Shown: positions 1 to 11,157 of the stretch, one piece after another
Position numbering within the stretch: the stretch's first letter is position 1
How the letters are laid out: every line of letters begins with the position of its first letter
Assembly (NCBI RefSeq): GCF_001039355.2
Contig: NW_019774624.1
Span: 618,726-682,725 of the forward strand
DNA: 64,000 nucleotides
DNA from: Lingula anatina
Lineage: Eukaryota > Brachiopoda > Lingulata > Lingulida > Lingulidae
Reading direction: 5' to 3'
Position numbers and translations under genes: made by a program
Notes under the pieces: generated by a model
The model's input: the letters and a program-made list of their open reading frames with translations, nothing else
Databases searched by the model: none
What the model was told of the DNA's origin: nothing

Positions 1-37
1 TATAGTGGCCCGGGGGGGTTGGGGGGGGGTTAACCCC

Positions 38-68
<31 letters not shown>

Positions 69-80
69 ACACACACATTT
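1..80. repeat. Low-complexity G/C runs and (CA)n
   Basis: Runs of G, then C, then about twelve CA dinucleotides. Simple sequence; the frames open across it are trivial Pro/His-Thr translations. Confidence 0.9.
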
Positions 81-899
81 TCCAACCACGTCAGTATTCA
101 GCGGAGAGAGTATGGTGGACTAAAATTATATACTTTCCCTCAGCTCGAGGAAGACAGTTCCAGGGACACTCAGGTAAACTGATTAGAGATGTGGTCAGCA
201 GTGAACTCGATGCAGTGGTCAGTGTCACTGTCAGTGGGTTATATTGATATTATTATTTTATAGACTTATTTGGTATCAATGCTATGTTTATATAATAAGT
301 ATCTTTCTGTGTTCAGGCATGGGATTTCTGTCAACAGATTTCTGTTATGTCTAAAAGTTCGCTCTGGGAATCTGTGCAGATAGGATGTAAAAAGCTTTTT
401 TCCTCGGAACCACTTTTCCATGTTTTGAAATAAACATATTCAGTTCTAGGTCGGCAGAACTGTTTACTTTTGAAATGCATTCTTTTATTTGGGTGAAAAA
501 AAATTAACCACTACACTAATACATGTTGCTATATTCTCACATGCCTATAGACAGTGCTCAGGTAGATAGCCACAGTTTACACCTAATGACAGCATCCTGG
601 TCTTGCAATAGAAATTATAGTTAGGAAAATTTGACATGATTATATTTTAATGTTTTGATGCAAGAATATCATTTTCGTTGCTTCAGTTATCCTACACATG
701 TTCACATTGTACTTTGTTGAAAAGAAAAATTTACTTTCATTTCTTTGTACAGAGGACTTAAATTTGACCTTGTTTGGTTTATATTTATTGATGTATCAAC
801 CGGAAATTTGTAAATGTTATATGATGTTATTTGCTTTTTAGAAATGATATACTTGTTTAGGTAAACTTTTTGAAAAAAATTCAAGTGCTTAATTTTCAG

Positions 900-1667
900 G
901 AAGTTGACTCTAGATGGCAGCATTGATGTTTGTGACAATATGATAGATGCAAATGTGTTGAATCCATCATTTGCTCTTCAAAAAGAGGTAAGTGCATGCT
1001 CTTAGAGTAATCTAAAAATGTCTTATTTTTAGTAAATTGTTATAGATTCTATAAAAGGTGCTGAAATGTCAAACTTATTATATCATTTAAAATGCTTATT
1101 ACAGCATATAAAGTCTTGTACACTGTAGGCATTTGAAAATGACCCAAAGTCATAATTTTTAAGTCTATATATATCCTGTAAACATCTATCACCATTTAAG
1201 GGTTCAAGGATATTAAAAATACGTCTAAAACTCGATTTTTAGTTTTTTATACGTTAGAAATAATCAATATTGTATCTAATACTCAATTAAGTTATATTTT
1301 TGCAACACGGACTAAGTGTTGGACGAGTTTTTACACCTGTCCGTGGCAGCCTTTAGGTTATACGGCACTTCCGGCCTTCCTTGTTTAGCAAGTTTGAATC
1401 AAGAAGATTTGCCTATAAGAGAAAAATGAGTTTATTTTTCAATTTTGGATCATTTGAAAATTTTGAAATAAATTTTAGAAATAAATTTGTTCATTTACCT
1501 TTAATTTAATGTGTTATTTTTCATTTCAGAGTGAAATTTTACTGCCTGGGGCCAGTTTAACATGCCCTCCCCTCTGCTGCATTTTAGTGCTTATTTTGGC
1601 TGACTGGCGGCAGCACCTTACGGGTCATGTCATGTCACTGGCAAGCTATGCCATTAATGTACCCTGA
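900..1667 (+). CDS. Possible last two exons of a gene entering from the left
   Basis: Two blocks look like spliced coding exons. 900-987 follows a TTTTCAG acceptor and ends at GAG|GTAAGTG; after one leading base it is open for 29 codons (begins KLTLDGSIDVCDNM). 1530-1667 follows TTTCATTTCAG, continues in phase 0 (SEILLPGASLTCPP...) and runs 45 codons to a TGA at 1665-1667; it includes a hydrophobic CILVLILA stretch. Phases agree across the intron. A 30-nt candidate microexon at 151-180 (flanked by CTCAG and GTAAAC) could lie upstream with compatible phase. I do not recognise the protein. Support is splice consensus and open frame only, so this could be chance. Confidence 0.35.
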
Positions 1668-2487
1668 TTTTTTAAATATTGTTTAGGCCTTGAGTAGAAG
1701 TATTTAAACCTGAAGTGTTGTGTTTGTTGATGCATGGGAAATATTTTTAAGAGAATTAAACGTTACAATGGAAGTGAATGGAATTTTTAATAGACGTTTG
1801 TAACCTACATGTAGTTCTCAGATTTGCAGATAAAATCGATCAGTCACTGAAATACAAGTAGGACTTTTCCACTAAACTCGTTCTAAAGGTGCATGTAGTA
1901 TATAAATGGTTAATCAGACTTCGTATTTCGGATTAATGGCCTAATTGCACCAATAAGGGGCTTTGACCAACTTACTTGATAAAGTATGTGTTCCCATCAT
2001 GCTAAAGTGACTCTTTTAAGGACTATTGAATGCATGATATTTTCTCTAGCTAAATTTACCTAGATCATATTGCGTTTTATTTTCAGGAGAAATGCTGGTT
2101 TCGATAATTTTTAAAATAAATATTAAAACAATTAAGACATTATCATAGTTCACATTACAGCATATTGTGCTTATTTATGACCATCATTATTTTCTTCAAA
2201 TGCGGATAATTGGATTGGATGTAAAATCTGTTTTGGGTGACATCTTAATGTAAATGAAGTATTTGTTTCACTTTCGCTGGGATTACTTGAAATACTGGTG
2301 CTTCAATTTTAGTAAAGCCATTGAAAAAAAAAAGAAAGCAAAGCTGTTACTTATCCACTTTGCATTAATGTTAAGTGCTTTGCCACTGTGTAACAACCAG
2401 TCTCTTTCATCGCGCTGTTAGTATTTCAAAGTATTTCAACTATTACACAATATGGAAAATCGGTTTCACATCAAAGTGTCATCAAAA

Positions 2488-5400
2488 TCAACCTGCCCCA
2501 AACGCATCTTTCGGTGCACTAATGTCTCCCCAGGGTATTTGTTTGAATGTGTCCATATTCTCTGACAGTGAAATAGCACTAATGCGGCGTACAGATCGTC
2601 CGCTTCTTCGGCCGTTGTCGTACTTCTTTGGTGTTTTTGGCTCCGGCGAAGGCGACGCGCCTGTAAAAGGGATAATATTAAGGTTTTTATTGCAAGAAAG
2701 GAATGGTTAAAACAATGGTGTTGATATTCGTGGTTTGTAATTATGGATGGTATTCTCACTAGTACTTACGTATACAACCCCTCTTTATTTCGCTCAAGTA
2801 CGCACACATACACACTTGAACCAATGCACACCTCGACCAATAAATACACATACTTAAAGTTTCTTTTTCCTTAATAGTTGGAAATGCAGCACTCCTGCCC
2901 TGACTGGCTCCACTCCATCGACGTTCCTGCACCGGCGACCCTTGGATTGGTTCCATGACTTCCCTTCGGTGAGGAAGGACTGGGCTCGCCCCGTGGTTGC
3001 CGTCGTGGTCCTGAGGAGGCATTATCACGGGCACCATGCTAAAACTGTTTCTCGGCGTATAGGACCTGAGGACAGGCGTCGGGGATACCAAATAATGCTG
3101 CAAGGAAAGGGGGAAAGTACTGTCATTAAAAAATCGATTTAACTGTGTAAGTAAAATGTATATGATGAAAATATTTCAAGTGTGTTTATAACTTCGGACT
3201 AAACTGATTATTCCGAGACAATTATTTTTAATGCTCTCATATTATACGTATGTACAATACAGTGGAGTGTACATGTATCACCGATCATCGTGTCCGTGGA
3301 TCACAAATATCCATTTAACTTACGTTTTACCACGTACACACTAATTAAACATATCATAATTGTCATACTTTTTGATTTGGTGCGTCGTCGGGCTTCGGTG
3401 ACCAAACTTGCGTCCCTCTGCGAGATCCATAATAGGGCGTCCCGTCAGCGGCTCCGCTGCGGAGTGCCTCTCTCTTAAATAAACTATCTGCTTTCTGGTT
3501 GTAGTGCGGATTCATCATGGACGGACGCCTCTTGTCAGCTTCCACACCCCCATACGGACTTCTGGCTGGTCTGAAAGAAATATAAGACAGCAGACTGGGG
3601 TTAGAATCTATGGAGTCGACGGCCTGCTAGACCATGGACGTATATATCAAACTGATAACATTAACACTGTGGGTAACACAGATAATGCCATAAAACGAGG
3701 ACAAATTCAGTGTATATGTAAGGCACAGGGACAGAAACTACGTTCGATTTTGTCTCATTAATCCTTTTTGTGGAAAGGCTTGGGTGGCGATGGGGGTAAG
3801 GAGGAAGGGGTATGTCATATGCTAAAAGGGTGAAGAGGGCCATGATCCACTGGGCTAACCCCCCCTCCCATGGAAACACCACTGCTATAGAAACGTATTT
3901 ATCAAATATAAGTAGGGAAATGGAACTTACCACTGTTGGACTAAACCAAGGATACGCTTTTCATGCCAAAAATATCAATAGGGTAATACTTTGCTCCAAT
4001 GAGTTTAGAAACAAGCAAAGGGAGTATTATAAAGGGAGCATCTTACACGTATTATTACAGGCTCAACTTCAAAACCTACATTTAAACGAAATGGTTTATT
4101 CCTTGGAAACCTTTCGACTACTTACAAAGCTGGATTGCGTGCACTTGACCACGCGCAGCAGCTCCAGATCACACCAATGATAACGAGCGTTACAAAAAGA
4201 CCACATCCGGCGACGATGGCAGCGATTTCCCAGAGTTTTAAGCCCCTCCCCAGGCCCCAGTCGACCTTGACAGTTTTCTGTTCAGTGGACGCCTGTCGTC
4301 GGGGGCGTAACAGTAGTGTACCTGGCATTCTTCTTTGGTTCATCAATAAATAATTTGGCTGATGATTCGGCCGCAAGATTATTTGTGTAGTTGTGTAGTT
4401 AACGGCGCCTGCTTTTTTGTTTGAAAACGCTTGTTTCGCCTCTACTGCTCTTTGTTGAAGCATTTTCCTCACATAAAATGGATGTGTAGTCCAGTTTTTT
4501 TCCTGCGTGTATCTTTCTTTATCAACTGTTCGTTTATTATCCACGTTCTGAAGAGATATGTTTGATTTGGCATGTGTCTCTCTCGATACAGTGTCGGTTG
4601 CTGGACTAGATAGAGTAATAAAGTACCATATATTTTGTCGTTTCTTCTGCATTAATTTATCTTTTTTGTGAAGTTGAGTTAAGTCAGTGGGTCGGTATCT
4701 TGAAAACGCCTTGCCACCTGTGCGCATGCGCATCATTAATAGGTGTTTCCGTAGGTCACGCACATAAGGTAGTTTAACCGAAATCCGTAAATTTACCTCT
4801 TTATCGTACCGGTTGTCAAGTTTACCCGAAAACAGTCCAAATTTAACTCGTTGCTGCAAAACAAAAGCATTTTGTAGTATGTAGACATATTAAATGTGCA
4901 GGAAATATTGGCTGGTAAAAAACGCACGGAACTTAAATTTTAATATCATGAAAATTATGCATTACCATGTATGATTTAATAAAATTTCAACTCCAGCAGA
5001 TTAGACTTGGACTCAGTAGCCTTTGTAACGTTCATACGGCAATCAATTAGGTAATGCTAGAAATATGGATATCGGAGATTCACATATACATCGCAATATC
5101 CGAGAAAAGGTATTTTATCCGTACAGCATTGGTTAAAAAGGTTGTCCCACCCCCTTTTCCGTGTACTTTTATTTACAAATGATCACCTAACAGCTGTTAA
5201 TTGTTAGAAATAGTGTTTTTTATTACGTATACCGGGACAATATCCCACATAACAGAATTGTTTCCCATGTTGAAGGCTTGTCGCGCCGTCTACAGGAGAT
5301 AATTGCAGTACGCGGTAGACGCACACGCTGTTAGGCACGTGATCTTTAATGAGCACACCCTAATGCTAATTGTCGATTTGAGGGGGTACCTCTTATAAAT

Positions 5401-6266
5401 TTTACTAAATGGTATAAAATGTGTATATTTTCACCACTGTTTTGTATTTTTTTAACCATTAATCATGTTAGACACGGTATCCGTAATAAAAAGCACTATT
5501 TCTAACAGTTCCCAGCTGTGAGGTGATCATTTGTAAATAAAAGTACATGGAAATGGGGGTGGGACAACCTTTTTGACCAATGCTGTATATCATCTGCGGA
5601 TACAGTGAGAGGGCACAGTGAACCACGTTTCCCTCTCCTTCGCCTCGGCTTCTCTATATCCTGTAATAACTTACAGTAACACGATCAAAACGAGACAAAT
5701 TAAAGCAATTTTTCATTCCTGTAAACTATCAAACAGTCAAAGTTTTCCTGTCTGTCATTTCCCTTGCGCCCCCCCCCCCCGCCCCACCCTCCGTCCAAGC
5801 AAAATCCTGGGTCCGTCAATTAATGTTTAAGCTGTTCTCTCTATTTCTGTTGTAATAAATGTTCTTATCTCTGTCGTTGTAACATGGGTTCTCATTTCGC
5901 CTAAACTGACACCTTGCACACTATACCGATCATTCATTTTTTTCTGATATATATACATGTATATATTTATGTCTGAAAAACAGACATCGCCATATGGAAA
6001 AACAGCACCATTTGTATGTTAAAAGTTATTACCAAAAACTAGAAAAATATCCCTTAGTTTGAAAATAAAGAAATACATTTACTTACCGTTTTAAAGCTCG
6101 CGTTGTTAATATCATTAAATGAGAGTATTACTCCTTCGGCGGTTGAGTTTCTGAAATAGGAAGTGCCCCTTTCGCCCTTGTTTTGTGACGACAAACAATC
6201 AACCGTCAAAATCAACAAAGTGTTGCAAAATAACACTGCATATTTAATCGAATTGGGAGAAAACAT
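2488..6266 (-). CDS. Unrecognised single-pass type I membrane protein, 5 exons
   Basis: Exons (minus strand): 6266-6087, 4853-4126, 3570-3369, 3097-2854, 2660-2488. All junctions are GT-AG with matching phases (0,2,0,1) and give about 508 residues. Residues 1 to ~27 form a signal peptide (hydrophobic core AVLFCNTLLILTV). The predicted ectodomain (~28-267) is basic, low in Cys, with NST, NNAS and NWT glycosylation sites and many dibasic sites. One membrane segment lies near 268-295 (IAAIVAGCGLFVTLVIIGVI, then WSCC). The ~210-residue cytoplasmic tail is rich in Ser, Pro, Arg and Tyr (RRPSMMNPHYN, GTPYYGSRR, VRRISAISLSE), with likely basophilic kinase sites. No family is recognised. The long unstructured basic ectodomain is odd; a receptor-like or adaptor role is only inference. 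Confidence 0.7.
5124..5585. mobile_element. Mariner-like foldback/MITE with ~130-bp terminal inverted repeats
   Basis: The left arm (from CAGCATTGGTTAAAAAGG at 5124) reappears inverted at the right end (…CCTTTTTGACCAATGCTG ending 5585). Similarity between arms continues inward for about 130 bp (the ATTTACAAATGATCACCT and AGAAATAGTG blocks), with scattered differences. TA flanks both ends (5122-5123 and 5586-5587), as expected for a Tc1/mariner TA target-site duplication. There is no transposase frame inside, so it is nonautonomous. It sits in intron 1 of the minus-strand membrane-protein gene. Confidence 0.8.
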
Positions 6267-6967
6267 TGTCTTAGTTTCAAATTATCGAATGATTATCAAG
6301 AATGATTTATTCCACTTGTTAGTTGTCCTGTCGCGGCACTGCTTCCCGTTGTGTAACTAATGTAAAACTCGATTTAACTCAGTTGCGCAACTCGAAAAAC
6401 ATTATATGTTATCCGCTCTCTCCAGTGTTAGCAGGGTAAAAACGCCAAACCACACCACAAGGCTGTAGCTGATTCCTTTGACCATGCCAAGCAAGGTACA
6501 TTTGATTCATTTTCCAAATATATAAGGCCTATTATTTTGCGGAGATTCGTTGTTTGTTGCAAACCGCTATTAGCGCTCATTACGGCACAGGTTGTTTAGG
6601 CGTTGCTATTAGTGTTGCACTGATAACAAGTACTTGCCTCCGTCATTTCCTCAGGTGTTTTTGTGGTAGCTTGGGAAACTACGATAACTGTATATCTTGT
6701 TAGGGAATGATTAATTTTTCTAAGTGTTTTTTAATCTTATTTCAAGACCGAAGGCATCTTGATATGACGAAAGATTGAGAGGAATTAATCCATTAGAGCA
6801 CGATTCTCTGTTTTGACATTCCTTTATAATTTTACCAACTATGAATTTTTTTCATATGAAAAATATAAAGGCTTGTCAGAGGTATGAGTTTATCAAAATT
6901 TCAGTTCAAATTGATGATAGTGTTATATAAAAAATGCACAGTCAATGATGGACCCAATATTTATTTA

Positions 6968-6971
<4 letters not shown>

Positions 6972-7004
<33 letters not shown>

Positions 7005-7060
7005 TGCGTGCGTGCCTGCGTGCCTGCCTACCTGTGTTTGTATGTGTGTTTGTGTGTGTG
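6972..7060. repeat. (GT)n-rich microsatellite
   Basis: A run of GT dinucleotides degenerates into GCGTGCGTGCCTGC and GTTTGT variants. Simple repeat. Confidence 0.9.
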
Positions 7061-7983
7061 AGTGGCTAAAATATTTCCTTCCAAATATGAATCGACAAAC
7101 AAGGTCAATTTAAATACTATGTAGGGCACAAAAATGAAAAATTATTTGATTTTGTATGGTTTTATTCTTTTTATGGAGGGGGGGGGGGGCAGGGGGAGGG
7201 GGGCCTGTACCCCTGATGCTGAGGAAGGGTCACGTCCTCCATGTTTCCTCTGGTCTGCTATTGACAGTTTGGACACAAGTCGTGTTGCCATGGAGTCAAG
7301 GACGGTCTGACAAAGCGATTAAAGTTGAACATATAGATTGCTATGGATATAAGACGACCAAATGATCTATTAAAATGCTTAGCTCCATTACTTTTGTTTT
7401 ATCTGGGACCACAGAAGAAATTGTGATTGTTTTGACAATGATTTTCACTGTGACAATTGCAGTGACAATTGCCCATTGATGCATGTAAATGTTATTTCTC
7501 CAGGGTCAATCTTTCGTATATAGCATCAAGAATGTAATGCATTTTGATAACATGCACGCAGGACTTACTTTACACAGTCTGCGATCGAAGTCTAGCAGTC
7601 TATAGGTCTGAAAAGTACATGTATAAACTCATGGGTCCAGTATCACAAAGCATGTGCCAGAATTAGATTGTGGCTGGTCGCTTGTTGATAAAAATTTAGT
7701 CCCAACTGGATGGAATTTTAACAATCAGACCCGATAAAATTAGGCGTTCCTTGATATTAATCGAGATTGTCTTGGTTGGTGGCAAAAACGCAGTCCTGCA
7801 TGTTAACGAGTGCTGGTTAATGATGAAACGAACTTTCTGCTTGTGTATTTCGATGTGCACTATATCTACCAATCTGCGTATATTAAGACTCTTAATAACA
7901 TCTGTATGTGACAAGTATGAAGATGTCCATTCTTGAGATCATTCTGACATAGAGAGGAGAAGCAATTTATCAACATTACTTAA

Positions 7984-8260
7984 GGATACTGTAAGGGTTT
8001 CTTATCATCCAGATACCGAAAATGAGCTTTTCCTCCATCTAATTATTCAATAATGCATCTATCTAATCGGTATGGGGGCGTAACTTCATCCCTGAGTTGA
8101 TCGCAAGTCTACGGGCTTTTAGTTTAAATACTTTTGTTTTTGGGACTATGAGCCCCTAATTACATATTTTCATTAAACAATTGTAGCAAGAAAATCAAAC
8201 ATTAAACAATTTATGTTATCCAAAATAATACATGTAAGGCAGTAAACGTTTACAGTATCC
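7984..8260. mobile_element. MITE with GGATACTGTAA termini and TAA duplication
   Basis: Begins GGATACTGTAAGGG and ends TTTACAGTATCC, flanked on both sides by TAA (7981-7983 and 8261-8263), consistent with the TWA duplication of PIF/Harbinger elements. Its interior (ATCCAGATACCGAAAATGA, ATAATGCATCTATCTAATCG, GTAACTTCATCCCTGA, GAGCCCCTAATTACA) matches the element at 19215-19924 in the opposite orientation. No coding capacity. Confidence 0.75.
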
Positions 8261-8439
8261 TAAAGGGGATAATATGTTTAATAGGCCTACATTTGGCAAA
8301 AACGCTTTTTCTTTCCTTTTTCTTATCTGAACTACTGATCTTAATATTATCGCATAAATATAAATACTTCTAAGAGCACAAACTACCTTTTGTTGCTATT
8401 TCAACCCCACCCCACCCCCACAGTTTCTTCTGCACGTAG

Positions 8440-8560
8440 GGTGGCCATCCCCTCTACCAGGGTGCAAGATATTATAGGATAGTAAAATAACCGTCTATTT
8501 ATCTAAATACATGTCTGTGAACATTTTGTGCAAAATCAATCTGTGGCCCTGGTAGAGGGT
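8440..8560. mobile_element. Short TIR element, CCCTCTACCAGGG family
   Basis: CCCCTCTACCAGGG near 8449 is mirrored by CCCTGGTAGAGGG near 8547. The internal block GCAAAATCAATCTGTGGCCC reappears inverted at about 39350-39380, where a similar element is found. Boundaries and target duplication are not clear. Confidence 0.45.
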
Positions 8561-8638
8561 AGGGTAGGGCGGCCGTTTCGCTGCTTTGTAAATAGGTGAG
8601 AGATAGAGATCGGTACTCAACGTAGCTCTGTAAGTAAG

Positions 8639-8672
8639 CTAAGATCTAATAAACGGGTATATTAGATCTTAG
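8639..8672. other. Perfect 13-bp inverted repeat (hairpin)
   Basis: CTAAGATCTAATA (8639-8651) and its exact reverse complement (8660-8672) flank an 8-nt loop. No associated gene or function recognised. Confidence 0.5.
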
Positions 8673-8990
8673 AAGTAAGCAAGTAAATTATTATCATGAA
8701 AATTGTCATGGTTGACGACTAAGTTTTGAACTTAAATCGTAAATCCCGCGCCAGCATTTAGTTTCAATTTTTGTTTAGAAGATATATAAGTCCCTAATTA
8801 CGCTGTTTTCTTAAACAAAGGCATCATTTCGTCTCTTTACTGATAAAATAAGACCTTAACCTTTCAAGAACATTTCTTGACACTCGAAAGTAGTGCACAT
8901 GGTTGGGATTAAATAGGAGTTACAACGGTATTGTACCCTGTTCAGGTAAGTGGGATTTGCTTAAAATCGGACAGCTTCCGGTCCCCCTCC

Positions 8991-9027
<37 letters not shown>

Positions 9028-11157
9028 CTGTTACGTCATCTGCTCAAATTCACTCATATTTGATACACAGCATTGACTCATAAGATGACGATATTTATTT
9101 TCGGCACTATCTGTGGAAAAATCCTAGCGTATCGATCCCCTTTAAATGTTTTCTAATCAAATTTCTTGTTCTTGTTTTATTCATCACACGTAATTTATTG
9201 TTAAACTTCCATGTATCGACATAGTATATCAGTGTTTCATACACGAGCTCGCGAGGACTTGTACTTGAACAGTCACTCCACCGTGTGCACACTCACATGC
9301 ACAAGAACACGAAAACAGTCTTTCTTTCTTTTTCTCTTTCTTTCTCTCTCTTGCATGTGTCTCACAGTGTTTATGTGTGCATGTGTGTGTGTGCGCGGCT
9401 GTGCCATTGGTCAAAAAAAGGAAAACGTTCTTTATGTGCAATATGGACAATATCTATGTCACTTTGAACTTTGAGTTGTGTTCACCTGCCCTGTGAAATT
9501 TAAATAATAAGTGGTTGTGCTTGGATTGCGTTTAGTGTGACACTGCACACCCGCCACAATTTATTATCAAAATAGTGAATTACGCTGTAACTGACACAAT
9601 GCGGAAAAATCTTTAAAATCTTGCATTGATCCTGTCATATTGCAGTTGTTTTCTCTGTTTGGTTTTCATGCTACAAATAACTTTGGAAATCGTATAAATT
9701 GAAAAGAACAACAAATATTATATGTTACTTGCCCTGAAATGCTGGGGAAATTCATTTATTCTAGCTATTTTTATCCTTGAAATTAAACCGAAAGGTTAAC
9801 TGGCATCGAAAAGTTGTTTAATCTAGGATAACTGTGAGACGCAGAGAGCACTCAAAATTTTCATAGATGAACATGTCCCCAAACAACGAGGAAGCATTAT
9901 CAGCAGCAGCATATCAACTTATCTCCTCCTTATACCAGTAGTGCGAGCATTGAGTGTTTGTATGTGATACAGCATAGCCTTGCTGTTAGGACATCAATTC
10001 TTATCATGACAGTGGATACCTGTAGTGTCAATAGATTGGAGCGTATGGAAAATGTTTTAACTGACTCAAGGTGTATTTTAGGAATGTTGCTCCCCAATCA
10101 AAGCATGTAACATGCAGTTTGTTTTGTTAAATTCAACATAGACAACTGTCCAAAATACAAAACTAGTTTTGTAAATGTCCTTGTAATTAAAAAAAACTGC
10201 GCTACAAAAATACATATTAAGGTAGACAAAAAAGGTTAATACAAAAACTTTCAGGTGGTGTCCCTTTTTGGTGCTGCCACCCATCAAGGCAAGTTGTCAG
10301 ATACGGGAGCTGCTACTGTTTGTTTTACAAATAAACAAACAAAAAGTACATGGGCAAAGAACCTCTTTCATCATGGTTCAAAGGCTGCTCCTCCTAGTTG
10401 AATAAGTCATTCCTTGTGCAAGACACTGAAAATTGCCTTTTTAAAAAAGGACGGAGGGACTGACGGCTATTACTAAAAGTAATCAGATTTTTCCCGATTA
10501 GTAAAAATCGTTATATGCGGTGGAGAAGATTTTTTATGCGGTATGCCCATGTACATAGTTTCTTGCTCATGAGAAAAGCAAAACTTTGAAACTGCGATCC
10601 ATTTCAAATTTTGATCAAAAACAAACTTTGATTCCAGCTTTAATCAACATACTTTATTTAAGCTGGACTTTCCAAGTTACGAAGATTCGCCCGACTGCTT
10701 TACGCAAAGTTGTGTTTGCATCCTATCTCTACTGTATCACAAATGAGTCCAAATAATTCACTGTCGCTGAATTAAACTGAATGGCAGACAAGCTTGACAA
10801 AACGTGTAATAGTATACTAACAAAACTGAGCATAGATCACAATACAGTTTCACAATCAAATTGTTTGGTTACATCTAGCGATCTAACTTCATAACATCTC
10901 ATATAACGCATGACATATCATTCAATCTGTTTGATTAAAGACGCGCGTAACCTCACAGAAGAGAGATAAATCGTAGTCCAGTGGTATATATGGCCGGGGA
11001 CTTAGGTGGCATTTTTACACTTGAGGAAAGATAACAGACGGGTGGAACCTGTACCTGTCACTTTAATTATACTCGCAAGCCCCTTGATTCTGATACATGT
11101 AGCGCCATGTCATTGTGGACAAGTTGGCCGACAATTGCCCAGTAGAATAACCGCGCC

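Larger units (their letters stand above)
6267..11157. other. Gene-free interval between divergent genes
   Basis: This lies between the start codons of the 2.5-6.3 kb minus gene and the 11.2-17.0 kb plus gene. No exon with a credible splice frame was seen. It holds a (GT)n tract (about 6972-7060), a TAA-flanked MITE (7984-8260), a short TIR element (about 8440-8560), a hairpin (8639-8672), poly(A) (about 8996-9024) and low-complexity CT/GT near 9320-9400. Promoters of both flanking genes should lie at its ends, but no clear TATA box was identified. Confidence 0.6.

Noticed and set aside
5-247. 80-codon frame at the window start
   Set aside because: Mostly translation of C and CA runs; no start context.
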